A program made the position numbers and the translations under genes. Of a stretch of 64,000 bases of DNA, positions 15,581-22,985 are shown in pieces. This DNA is from Hyphomicrobium denitrificans ATCC 51888 (GTDB lineage: Bacteria; Pseudomonadota; Alphaproteobacteria; Rhizobiales; Hyphomicrobiaceae), in contig NC_014313.1 of NCBI RefSeq assembly GCF_000143145.1, positions 744,001-808,000 on the forward strand, given 5' to 3'. Position 1 is the first letter of the stretch, and the number at the start of each line of letters is the position of its first letter. Below the pieces are notes generated by a model. That model saw only the letters and a program-made list of their open reading frames with translations. It did not search any database and had not been told where the DNA came from.

Positions 15581-16663
15581 ATGTTCGGCTTCTTCAAGAA
15601 AAATAAAGGACCGTTTTCTGCAACGATCCAACCCTCCGGACAGGTCATAACTGTCAAAAGTGGATCTTCGGAAAATCTTCTAAAGGCAGCTCTCGAGGCA
15701 GGAATCAAGTGGCCCTACAGCTGCCGCGTCGGCAGCTGCGGCACATGCAAATGCCGTCTGGCGAGTGGTCAGATCAAGCCACTCGCCGACTTCAGCTACG
15801 TTCTTTCGGGCGAAGATCTGGATGCGGGTTATATCCTCGCCTGCCAGACGATGTTGAAGAGCGACATTGAGGTCGAACTCGAAACGCTCGACGGTTCCGA
15901 TGGCGTTGATCTCGCCAAAAGCCGCAAGCTTAACGGAAAAATTGCGCGTCTCAGTCCGTTGACGCACGATATTCTCGAAGTGCAAATTGAGCTCGAGGGC
16001 GAATTCAAGGACTACCTCGCGGGACAGTACGCGGACGTTCTGCTGCCAGGCGTCGTTGAGCGCGCGCGTTCGTATTCATTCTCGAAGGCTCCGAATAACG
16101 AGAGCCCCAACCAGGTCAGTTTCTTCGTCCGGCGCGTCAAGAACGGCGCGTTGACGGAATGGCTGCACGCAGCCGACCGGGTCGGCGAGAAGATTGTTCT
16201 CGATGGACCGCACGGCGCGTTCTACCTGCGCCAATCGTCAGGCCCCATCTTGCTCATCGCAGGCGGAAGCGGACTTGCTCCCATTCGCGCGCTTCTTCAG
16301 CAAATCGAAAACGAGGGGCGTTCGATCGATATCACGTTGATCTTCGGTGCGCGGACGCAGAAAGATCTCTATTGCCTCGACGACATTGAAAAGTTTGCAT
16401 CGAAGGCCAAAGGCAAGTTCCAGTTCGTCCCGGTATTATCGGTCGAGACGAACGAGAGCGGATGGAACGGCGCGGTCGGCAATTGTCCGGACGCCATCAA
16501 GCTGGACATGCTCGAGCCGCAGAGCAGTCAAGCCTATCTTTGTGGTCCGCCTGTGATGATCGACGCTGCCGTCGATCGCCTGAAAGCGATGGGGCTCAAG
16601 GAATCGCAGATCTTTTTCGATAAGTTCCTCGATTCCTCCTCCATGCCGGCCGGACGAGCCTGA
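15581..16663 (+). CDS. XylA-like ferredoxin-NAD(P)H reductase of a multicomponent oxygenase
   Basis: The product is a 360-residue electron-transfer protein. The N-terminal plant-type [2Fe-2S] domain has ligands C48, C53, C56 and C88 (CRVGSCGTC ... ACQ). Then come an FAD domain with RSYSFS and a NAD(P) domain with LIAGGSGLAPIRALL and YLCGPPVMIDA. The order (ferredoxin first, reductase after) is that of XylA, TouF-type and methane/phenol oxygenase reductases. ATG 15581 is preferred to the TTG just before it. It would pass electrons from NAD(P)H to the AlkB-like di-iron enzyme encoded two genes upstream. Confidence 0.9.
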   Translation: MFGFFKKNKGPFSATIQPSGQVITVKSGSSENLLKAALEAGIKWPYSCRVGSCGTCKCRLASGQIKPLADFSYVLSGEDLDAGYILACQTMLKSDIEVELETLDGSDGVDLAKSRKLNGKIARLSPLTHDILEVQIELEGEFKDYLAGQYADVLLPGVVERARSYSFSKAPNNESPNQVSFFVRRVKNGALTEWLHAADRVGEKIVLDGPHGAFYLRQSSGPILLIAGGSGLAPIRALLQQIENEGRSIDITLIFGARTQKDLYCLDDIEKFASKAKGKFQFVPVLSVETNESGWNGAVGNCPDAIKLDMLEPQSSQAYLCGPPVMIDAAVDRLKAMGLKESQIFFDKFLDSSSMPAGRA

Positions 16664-16702
16664 GCATACGTCTACACGCACTCGAGAATTAGGATTTGCG
16701 CC

Positions 16703-17209
16703 ATGACATACAGCGAGAAGATGGCTTCGGGAGTGGAAAGTGCATTTGGATGTTCCTTGAAGGAAGCCTGCAAGAATTGCGCTTCGCACTCTGACGTTTG
16801 CACGTCGATGGACGTCAGCCGCAAGCTTCAAGACGCCGGGATGCGGATCACGAGGCAGCGTGTCGAGCTGGCCCAGCTTCTGTTCGGCAATGGTGATCGG
16901 CACTTCACCGCCGATGCGTTGTACGATGAAGCGATGGGGTACAAGATTCCGGTTTCGCTTGCGACCGTCTATAATACGCTACAGCAGTTCGTTTCTGCAG
17001 GATTGATCCGAAAGCTCGGCATTGAAGGCCAGAGATCTTGGTATGACACCAACATTTCAGAGCACCATCATCTCTTTTTCGAAGACGAAAACTATATCGA
17101 TGATATCGACGACGCTTCAATCTCGATCGGCAAGCTGCCTGCGGTTCCGGAAGGGATGGTGATTTCCCGCGTGGAGATCGTTGTTCGCCTGAAACGGCAA
17201 GGAACATGA
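16703..17209 (+). CDS. irr: Fur-family regulator, Irr type
   Basis: This 168-residue DNA-binding protein has the Fur winged helix (MRITRQRVELAQLLF, ATVYNTLQQFVSAGLIR) and a C-terminal HHHLFFEDE, the histidine run seen in Irr. Irr of rhizobial alphaproteobacteria represses or activates haem and iron genes and is degraded after binding haem. The N-terminal extension has four cysteines (CSLKEACKNCASHSDVC), unlike the usual short Irr haem-regulatory motif. That makes this a divergent Irr or a peroxide-type Fur relative. It follows the oxygenase operon by 39 bases and has its own terminator. Control of the iron-dependent genes upstream is plausible. Confidence 0.78.
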   Translation: MTYSEKMASGVESAFGCSLKEACKNCASHSDVCTSMDVSRKLQDAGMRITRQRVELAQLLFGNGDRHFTADALYDEAMGYKIPVSLATVYNTLQQFVSAGLIRKLGIEGQRSWYDTNISEHHHLFFEDENYIDDIDDASISIGKLPAVPEGMVISRVEIVVRLKRQGT

Positions 17210-17217
17210 GCTAAAGA

Positions 17218-17247
17218 AATGGGAGCCGTTAGGCTCCCATTATTTTT
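17218..17247 (+). terminator. Rho-independent terminator after irr
   Basis: AATGGGAGCC and GGCTCCCATT form a 10-bp stem with loop GTTA, and a T-rich tail (TATTTTT) completes it. It ends the transcript 8 bases after the irr stop. Confidence 0.85.
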
Positions 17248-17298
17248 GGTGGGTACGCGTTCTAGTCAAATGCCGTCATTGGCTTTGTTAAGCGCGAG

Positions 17299-17619
17299 CT
17301 AGACGTTTTCCTTCCGTACGACAATTGCGTTGCCATCGAGCAATCCGCGCTTATGGATCGTGGCAGCAGCGGCTTCGAATTTTTGCCGATGCCGTTGGAA
17401 GGCTTCCAGATACGAAGCCTTTTCGAGGTCCGGGTTAGCCTCAAGTTTTTCGAGCGCCGCGGCCCGCGCCCAACACACGATATTTTTTTTGCCGTCGGTC
17501 ATGATCCAGCGCACGGCCAAGCCGTCGATTTCGGCAGCCTCAGTCGTTGGCAGGAGAGGTTGCGCTGGATCGTCTGCACCCTTGCATCGAGCCGGGCGGT
17601 TGAGAAGTTTTCGTAGCAT
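17299..17619 (-). CDS. DUF1488-like protein
   Basis: The 106-residue product matches the DUF1488 pattern: IDGLAVRWIMTDG strand region, then LEKLEAN helix and AFQRHRQKFEAAAATIH helix. The usual family length is about 85-100 residues. It starts 21 bases after the stop of the MetX-like gene in the same direction, so the two may be cotranscribed. The function of the family is unknown. Confidence 0.65.
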   Translation of the reverse strand: MLRKLLNRPARCKGADDPAQPLLPTTEAAEIDGLAVRWIMTDGKKNIVCWARAAALEKLEANPDLEKASYLEAFQRHRQKFEAAAATIHKRGLLDGNAIVVRKENV

Positions 17620-17640
17620 TGAACGTAGATGGCTCTTTCG

Positions 17641-18687
17641 CTAGGCGGACAGCAGCGCGTTGAGATGCGTATCGATCGCGAGATTGTATGAGGGATCTGT
17701 CCCAAACAGAGCCAGATGACCCCAAGGCGACGAAATCTTTTTGAGCTCGCTGGTCGCGATCATCTGTTGCTCGGCTTCGATGTCTGCGAGTGGAAAGAAG
17801 TGGTCTTCTGCGATCGCCAACACTGAAACCTTCGCGGTGATTTTCGACAAAGCCGTTTTCAGGCAGCCGCCCGTGTTTCTGCTGGCGTCGCCGTTCTGCC
17901 ATTTGCGCAGCATAACAAGCAAATTGTTGGCATCCTGAGGTGCGAAATGTGCTTCGACGAATGCGGTTACGAAATCGTCGGATGATGTAAATCCGATGCC
18001 ACGCCAGCCTTCGGTCGCATAGAGCTTGGGCGTGAAGCCCGATGCGGCGAATGCGCGGGCGTGCCGGCTGAGGCCCCGATGCACGGAGCTGCTCTGCGCA
18101 TACGATCCGGAATTCCAATTGGGATCGCTGGTGATTGCATCGATAAATGTTTGAACGAGGAGCTTGTTGTGAGCCGTGGCCCTGGCTGTCCCGGCGATGG
18201 GTGCAGCGCGTTTGACGAAGTCCGGATAGCGCACGACCCATTCGTAGGTCTGCTGCGCGCCCATCGATCCGCCGAGAACGAGTTGAAGTTCGGAGATGCC
18301 GAACTGTCTTGTCAGGAGAGCGTGTTGTGCGTTGACGTCGTCGCCGATCGAGATGCTCGGAAATCCGGCAGCTCCAAATGGCGCCGCTGTGTTGCTCGGT
18401 GAGGAGGACAGGCCATTTCCGATTTGATTGGCGATGATGATGAAATATTTTCCCGGATCGAGGGCGCGACCGCTCCCGACGTATGCTTGCTCGATGATAC
18501 CGGATGTTCCGGAATACCAAGTCGGAAACAGGATCGCGTTATCTTTGGCGGCGCTGAGCGAGCCAATGGTTCGGTACGCGATCTTTGCGCCTCTTAGGCG
18601 ATAGCCAGACTCGAGATCGATGTGGCCGAGATCGAAGGTCTCGAAAGGCCCGTGGAACGCTTGCGAATAGTATGAGCGATCAGACAT
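17641..18687 (-). CDS. Homoserine O-acetyltransferase-like alpha/beta hydrolase (MetX family)
   Basis: An alpha/beta-hydrolase-fold protein of 348 residues. The nucleophile elbow is GGSMGAQQ, the acid lies in EDHFFPLAD, and the His in SPWGHLALFG near the C-terminus. The N-terminus (LRGAKIAYRTIGSLSAAKDNA) matches the MetX acyltransferase group. Annotated members include homoserine acetyltransferases, but many paralogues are hydrolases of unknown substrate. No methionine-pathway gene is adjacent. Two CGTAGTTCT motifs lie about 130 and 200 bases upstream of the start. Confidence 0.82.
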   Translation of the reverse strand: MSDRSYYSQAFHGPFETFDLGHIDLESGYRLRGAKIAYRTIGSLSAAKDNAILFPTWYSGTSGIIEQAYVGSGRALDPGKYFIIIANQIGNGLSSSPSNTAAPFGAAGFPSISIGDDVNAQHALLTRQFGISELQLVLGGSMGAQQTYEWVVRYPDFVKRAAPIAGTARATAHNKLLVQTFIDAITSDPNWNSGSYAQSSSVHRGLSRHARAFAASGFTPKLYATEGWRGIGFTSSDDFVTAFVEAHFAPQDANNLLVMLRKWQNGDASRNTGGCLKTALSKITAKVSVLAIAEDHFFPLADIEAEQQMIATSELKKISSPWGHLALFGTDPSYNLAIDTHLNALLSA

Positions 18688-18813
18688 CGGTTGTTCCGTT
18701 TTATATTATTGTTGAACTGGTGCATCGCAGGCGAGTGCGGAGTGCCGCGTCTCGCTGTGTATTTTTTAGAAGAACTGTGCCGTTTCCGCAGTCCGTTTAA
18801 TATCGCTCTTGCC

Positions 18814-18899
18814 GCGTAGTTCTACCCAAAGCGGAAGGAAACGCGATCGGCGCCATTCAATCTGCGGAACACTGAGAAAGCGCGTAGTTCTGCGATGCC
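18814..18899. promoter_or_regulatory. Pair of CGTAGTTCT motifs between the MetX-like gene and a small gene
   Basis: GCGTAGTTCTACCC (18814-18827) and GCGTAGTTCTGCGATGCC (18882-18899) are direct repeats 68 bases apart in a divergent intergenic region. They share the core with the motifs upstream of peroxiredoxin and the AlkB-like gene. Probable regulator sites; the controlled gene could be on either side. Confidence 0.4.
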
Positions 18900-18981
18900 A
18901 TTCCGTGGAATCCACAGCCGCGTGCGACGCCCGTAATACGATATTGTGACGTCGTTCCCCGCATGTGAAGGAAGCCGATCC

Positions 18982-19206
18982 GTGAATGAGCGCAATTCAG
19001 AAACTCGAGAAGCCGTAAAGCGTATCAAGGAAGCGATCTATGATGTTCAGATCGGTGAAGCTGAGATTCAACCGGCGCGCTCTGAGCCAGGAACGTTCAT
19101 CGTGATGTTCGATTCCCGCTCTGGAAATGCAGCCAGGGTGACGGTGCATACATCGCAAGACTATGATCTTATCGTGCGCATGCTGAAGCGCGCGCATGAG
19201 GATTGA
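18982..19206 (+). CDS. Small hypothetical protein
   Basis: The 74-residue product starts at GTG 18982, with GAAGGAAG upstream; a longer frame to 18946 lacks such a site. The sequence is polar with no membrane segment or signal. The middle (GTFIVMFDSRSGNAARVTVH) looks like a small beta sheet. It lies 56 bases before the flavin reductase-like gene in the same direction. No family was recognised. Confidence 0.5.
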   Translation: MNERNSETREAVKRIKEAIYDVQIGEAEIQPARSEPGTFIVMFDSRSGNAARVTVHTSQDYDLIVRMLKRAHED

Positions 19207-19262
19207 GGTCTGCTTAGGCAAGATTGATAGCTCTGTGATTTTGTAAGCCGGCAAGCAATCCT

Positions 19263-19907
19263 ATGGAATTAGATTTTGATGTTATGTCGGCGGCGCAGCG
19301 TTTTGCGTTTCTGACCGGAGCAGTGGTTCCAAGGCCGATCGCGTTGATAAGCACTTTAAATCCGGCTGGCGACTGTAATGCAGCGCCTTACACGTTCTTT
19401 GGTCTTGCGGGTTCCGATCCGCCGGTGGTTTCGGTGACTGTTTTTCCGACAGCCGACAACCGCATGAAGGATACCGCTGCCAACATTCTGCGGGTCAACG
19501 AGTTCGTCGTGAATCTCGTTTCTGAAGAGTTAGCCGGTGCGATGAACGTCACGTGCATCGACGCTCCGGCAGGCGTCAGCGAGTTGCAACTTGCTGGGCT
19601 CACATCTGCGCCATCGGTCAAGATAGCGACGCCGAGGATTGCGCAAAGTCCGATCTCGCTGGAATGCGTGCTGCACAGCATTGTCCCGCTCGGCGCCAAG
19701 CAGTCGATCATCCTTGGACGGATCGTTTACGCACACATTCGCGACGAGTTCCTGTTGGATGCAAAAGCGCCGCTGATCGACACGCCTGCGATGCACCTCA
19801 TCGGCGGAATGCACGGAACAAGTTGGTACACGAGAACAGCGGACCTGTTCTCGATGGATCGGCCGGTGTGGAGCGATTGGATTAAGCAAGGCAAGGCCAG
19901 CTCGTAA
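19263..19907 (+). CDS. Flavin reductase-like domain protein (DIM6/NTAB family)
   Basis: This 214-residue protein belongs to the FMN-binding split-barrel, flavin reductase-like family. It has the start TGAVVPRPIALISTL, then GDCNAAPYTFFGLAGSDPP (flavin site region), KDTAANI and FVVNLV. Such proteins either supply reduced flavin to two-component monooxygenases or act as flavin-dependent oxidoreductases. A monooxygenase partner is not adjacent; the atypical acyl-CoA-dehydrogenase-like protein at 10021 is one candidate. The gene lies 215 bases before the persulfide dioxygenase. Confidence 0.85.
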   Translation: MELDFDVMSAAQRFAFLTGAVVPRPIALISTLNPAGDCNAAPYTFFGLAGSDPPVVSVTVFPTADNRMKDTAANILRVNEFVVNLVSEELAGAMNVTCIDAPAGVSELQLAGLTSAPSVKIATPRIAQSPISLECVLHSIVPLGAKQSIILGRIVYAHIRDEFLLDAKAPLIDTPAMHLIGGMHGTSWYTRTADLFSMDRPVWSDWIKQGKASS

Positions 19908-20122
19908 GCTGTCCTCAGAGCCGCGGCCGGTCGGCGTGCGGGCGCTGCCGGGGCGTATCCGTGCGGCGCTAAGGCAGGATTTGGATGCCTCAAAGTGCTG
20001 GAAAAATAGAAGAAAAATCTTATACCAATATCTAGGTTAGTCACAGACCGCTGTCGCTTCGATTTCTTTGGAAGCGCCGGGCGTGACCGTCTTTGCATGT
20101 CTTTGCATTTCCGGAGGCTCCC

Positions 20123-21016
20123 ATGGCTGCAATTCCGCACCCTGTCGATCTCACGCTCGAACCCGAAGTCACGGCATTTTTCGATCCGCCCACCAATACG
20201 GTGAGCTATGTCGTCAAGGATCCGGCCTCGAGCGCCTGCGCCATCATCGATAGCGTGATGGACATCGACTATGCAGCGGGGCGCATCAGTTACGAGTCGG
20301 CCGACAAGATCATTCGCTTCGTGAAAGAGCATGATCTGAAGGTGGAATGGTTGATCGAGACGCACGCGCACGCCGACCACCTGTCAGCGGCACCGTATCT
20401 ACAAGGCAAGCTTGGCGGAAAACTGGGCATCGGCGAGAACATCAAGATCGTTCAGGACGTGTTCGGTAAGATCTTCAACGAGGGCACCGAATTCCAGCGT
20501 GACGGAAGCCAGTTCGATCGGCTGTTCAAAGATGGAGACACGTATCAGATCGGCGGCATGACGGTTTTCGCAATGCATACGCCGGGTCATACGCCCGCCT
20601 GCATGACGCACGTCGTGGGAAATGCGGCCTTCGTCGGCGATACGCTGTTCATGCCTGATGGCGGTACCGCGCGCGCCGATTTTCCCGGTGGCGACGCGCA
20701 TGTTCTCTTCCGCTCGATCAAGCGCGTTCTCTCGCTCCCTCCCGAAATGCGGCTTTTCATGTGCCACGACTACGGCCCCGATGGGCGCGATATCAAATGG
20801 GAGACGAGCGTCGCGGAGGAGCGCGCAAACAATATTCATGTTCGCGAGGGCATCAGTGAAGACGAGTTCGTCAAGATGCGCACGACGCGCGATGCGACGC
20901 TCGGCCTACCGAAACTGATTATTCCGTCGATCCAGGTCAATATGCGCGGTGGCAACCTGCCGGAGCCGGATCAAGGCGGCAAGCGGCATCTCAAGGTTCC
21001 GATCAACGAGCTTTAG
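20123..21016 (+). CDS. Persulfide dioxygenase-like MBL-fold protein (ETHE1/PDO family)
   Basis: Metallo-beta-lactamase-fold protein of 297 residues with a mononuclear-iron-type motif ETHAHADHLSAA, then HTPGHTPACMTH, FVGDTLFMPDGGTARADFPGG and MCHDYGPDG. This is the pattern of ETHE1 and Blh-type persulfide dioxygenases that oxidise glutathione persulfide to sulfite. GGAGG precedes the ATG at 20123 by 6 bases; an earlier frame to 20093 lacks one. It is separated from the SQR operon by 17 kb but completes the same pathway: SQR makes persulfide, this enzyme oxidises it, and TauE could export sulfite. It is monocistronic. Confidence 0.88.
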   Translation: MAAIPHPVDLTLEPEVTAFFDPPTNTVSYVVKDPASSACAIIDSVMDIDYAAGRISYESADKIIRFVKEHDLKVEWLIETHAHADHLSAAPYLQGKLGGKLGIGENIKIVQDVFGKIFNEGTEFQRDGSQFDRLFKDGDTYQIGGMTVFAMHTPGHTPACMTHVVGNAAFVGDTLFMPDGGTARADFPGGDAHVLFRSIKRVLSLPPEMRLFMCHDYGPDGRDIKWETSVAEERANNIHVREGISEDEFVKMRTTRDATLGLPKLIIPSIQVNMRGGNLPEPDQGGKRHLKVPINEL

Positions 21017-21071
21017 TTTGCTTGCGCGACCCGCGCTTCAGCGCGCCGTAGTGCTGAAGTCAATTTTGTCA

Positions 21072-21107
21072 GGGCGAGCGGCACACCAAAGCAGGTGCCG
21101 CTCACCC
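21072..21107. terminator. Bidirectional hairpin terminator between convergent genes
   Basis: GGGCGAGCGGCAC and GTGCCGCTCACCC form a 13-bp stem (one G-T pair) with a 10-base loop between the persulfide dioxygenase and the MauG-like gene. Tails are only moderately T-rich. Confidence 0.65.
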
Positions 21108-21131
21108 GATTAAATAGCTAGCCCCCTATTG

Positions 21132-22274
21132 TCAGCGATAAGGGGAGTGCTTCGCCTTATCCTCGGCTGTCGTGAGCGATTTCAGGAACGCGACCAGGTC
21201 GGACTTTTCCTTCTGCGTTAGTCCGAGAGGATGCAAAACGCGTTCTGCGTCGTGCTCGTAGCCACCCTTGTCGTAGAATTCCACGACATCCTCGAGGGTC
21301 GAAAGAGAGCCGTCGTGCATATACGGGAACGTCAGTTCCACGTTGCGCAATCCTGGAGTCTTGTAAGCCCAGCGATCCTTGGCATCGAGCGTTATGGCAA
21401 ACCGGCCGATGTCGTTGAGAACGGGAGCCGAGAAGGACTTCATGTCCTCATGCTTCACTTCAATGAACTCGCCCGGCGCGAGTTGAACTTTCGACACCCG
21501 GGCGCCGGCTCCGATCGCCGTCTGGTAGCCGACGCCGGTGACGTAGAAGTTTCCATCGGTGAAGAGCGCGGATTTTTCGCCGACCGTATGGCAGGTCGAG
21601 CAATTACCTTTGCCGGTAAAAATCTCGAAGCCGTGCTTTTCGTTTTCCGTCAAAGCGTCGGCTTTATTTCCGTACCGCCATTGATCGAAGCGCGAGTTGC
21701 CCGCGAGCAAGGTTCGCTGATATGAGGCAAGCGCCGTGCCGATTGTCTCCATGGAGACGCCGTGCTCGCCAAATGCAGCCTCGAACAGTCCTTTATAGTC
21801 GGCGAACCCCCTGATCCGGTCGACGACATTGCCGATCGAGGGATTGGCCATCTCGAGCGGAGACAGCAGCGGCGCCCATGCCTGCTGCGCGAGGTCGGTC
21901 TCGCGCCCATCGTGGAACAGCGATTTTTCGTAGGCGACATTGTAGAGCGCGGGCGCGTTACGATTGAGACTGCGCCCCTCCATCCCGATCGCGGTTGCGG
22001 ATTGATTGGAGGTCAAACCCTGGCTCTCGATGTGGCACATCGCGCAGGAGTTCGTGTTGTTGAATGCAAGGCGCCGGTCGAAGAAGAGTTTCCGGCCGAG
22101 CTCAACCTGATTTTTTACAGGTCGCTGGTGAGCTTCTAGAGGCGGAAGACCGAGCGGAACGGCGAAGTCGACTTCGCTTGATGCGGGTCTGGATGAAAAA
22201 TAACCCACCAGCAGAACGCACGTCAGCGAGATGCATATGGGAACGGCGAGAGGTAAGTGTCGCTTTATTTTCAT
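21132..22274 (-). CDS. Di-haem cytochrome c peroxidase / MauG-like protein
   Basis: The product is exported and has 380 residues with an N-terminal hydrophobic signal anchor (about 9-25). Two haem c sites are present, CAMCH (C77, C80, H81) and CSTCH (C225, C228, H229), in the order of the CcpA/MauG family. A MauG-like gene beside mtoX is typical of methanethiol oxidase loci, where it is proposed to help mature the enzyme or its cofactor. It is the last gene of the mtoX operon (18 bases after the SCO-like gene) and is followed by a hairpin terminator. Simple hydrogen peroxide detoxification is an alternative. Confidence 0.88.
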   Translation of the reverse strand: MKIKRHLPLAVPICISLTCVLLVGYFSSRPASSEVDFAVPLGLPPLEAHQRPVKNQVELGRKLFFDRRLAFNNTNSCAMCHIESQGLTSNQSATAIGMEGRSLNRNAPALYNVAYEKSLFHDGRETDLAQQAWAPLLSPLEMANPSIGNVVDRIRGFADYKGLFEAAFGEHGVSMETIGTALASYQRTLLAGNSRFDQWRYGNKADALTENEKHGFEIFTGKGNCSTCHTVGEKSALFTDGNFYVTGVGYQTAIGAGARVSKVQLAPGEFIEVKHEDMKSFSAPVLNDIGRFAITLDAKDRWAYKTPGLRNVELTFPYMHDGSLSTLEDVVEFYDKGGYEHDAERVLHPLGLTQKEKSDLVAFLKSLTTAEDKAKHSPYR

Positions 22275-22292
22275 TTCATTCCTGTGAAGTTG

Positions 22293-22982
22293 TCATTCTT
22301 CTTCGAGAAGAAGCGTACCGATGTCCGAGATGATCACATCCGAGTCTAAAAACCGTGTCGTGTAAATCTCTCGCACCCAACCCTCCTTATCAATGAGGAA
22401 CACTTTGATGAGATGATTGATGATGTCCGTTCGCTTGCCGGCATCGTCAAATTCGCGTGCGGCCGGCACGTAGAGGTCGTTCAGTATAGGCGCCAAAAAT
22501 GACTCGGACCAGGTCGTCAGAAACGACCATGGCGCTTCCGGAGTGCTCATCGATGTCTGAAACATAGACATCATTTCCGGAGTATCCACTTTGGGATCCA
22601 GGCTTAAAAAGACCAAGCGGACTTTGGAATGGAATTTTTTATTTGCCTGAACCGAGGCGTGAACCTTCTGAAACGCTTCCCACGCCTTGGGGCATCCGTC
22701 CGGGTCGCGGCAGGTCGAATAGAAGAAGGTGAACAGCGTGATCTTGCCTTTCGTGTAACTCGAAAGGCGACGCGGGAGCCACGGGCTATTCTCGAGAACC
22801 CAGCCGGACGGAGCCGGCTGGATTCGCTGTAGTTTGTAAGTTCCGACCTCCGGGTACACAGGACCCGCTATGGTTTGCTGGTTGGTCACCATCGCAAAAA
22901 TGACAGCGAGCAATAGGAGTATTCCATAGCCATCCTGCGCGCAGCGTGAACGCTGCGCGCGGGGCCGATTTGACAATAGCAA
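22293..22982 (-). CDS. SCO1/SenC-like copper chaperone with expanded Cys motif
   Basis: A thioredoxin-fold SCO-like protein of 229 residues with one N-terminal membrane anchor (about 19-36). Canonical SCO proteins bind copper through CxxxC and a distal His. Here the motif is STCRDPDGCP, with five residues between the cysteines, while the distal His in DIINHLIKVF is kept. It starts 3 bases after the mtoX stop; a TTG codon with GGAG upstream is the likely start. The mtoX-SCO-MauG order is that reported for methanethiol oxidase loci, so copper delivery to MtoX is the expected job. Confidence 0.82.
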   Translation of the reverse strand: MLLSNRPRAQRSRCAQDGYGILLLLAVIFAMVTNQQTIAGPVYPEVGTYKLQRIQPAPSGWVLENSPWLPRRLSSYTKGKITLFTFFYSTCRDPDGCPKAWEAFQKVHASVQANKKFHSKVRLVFLSLDPKVDTPEMMSMFQTSMSTPEAPWSFLTTWSESFLAPILNDLYVPAAREFDDAGKRTDIINHLIKVFLIDKEGWVREIYTTRFLDSDVIISDIGTLLLEEE

Positions 22983-22985
22983 CTC

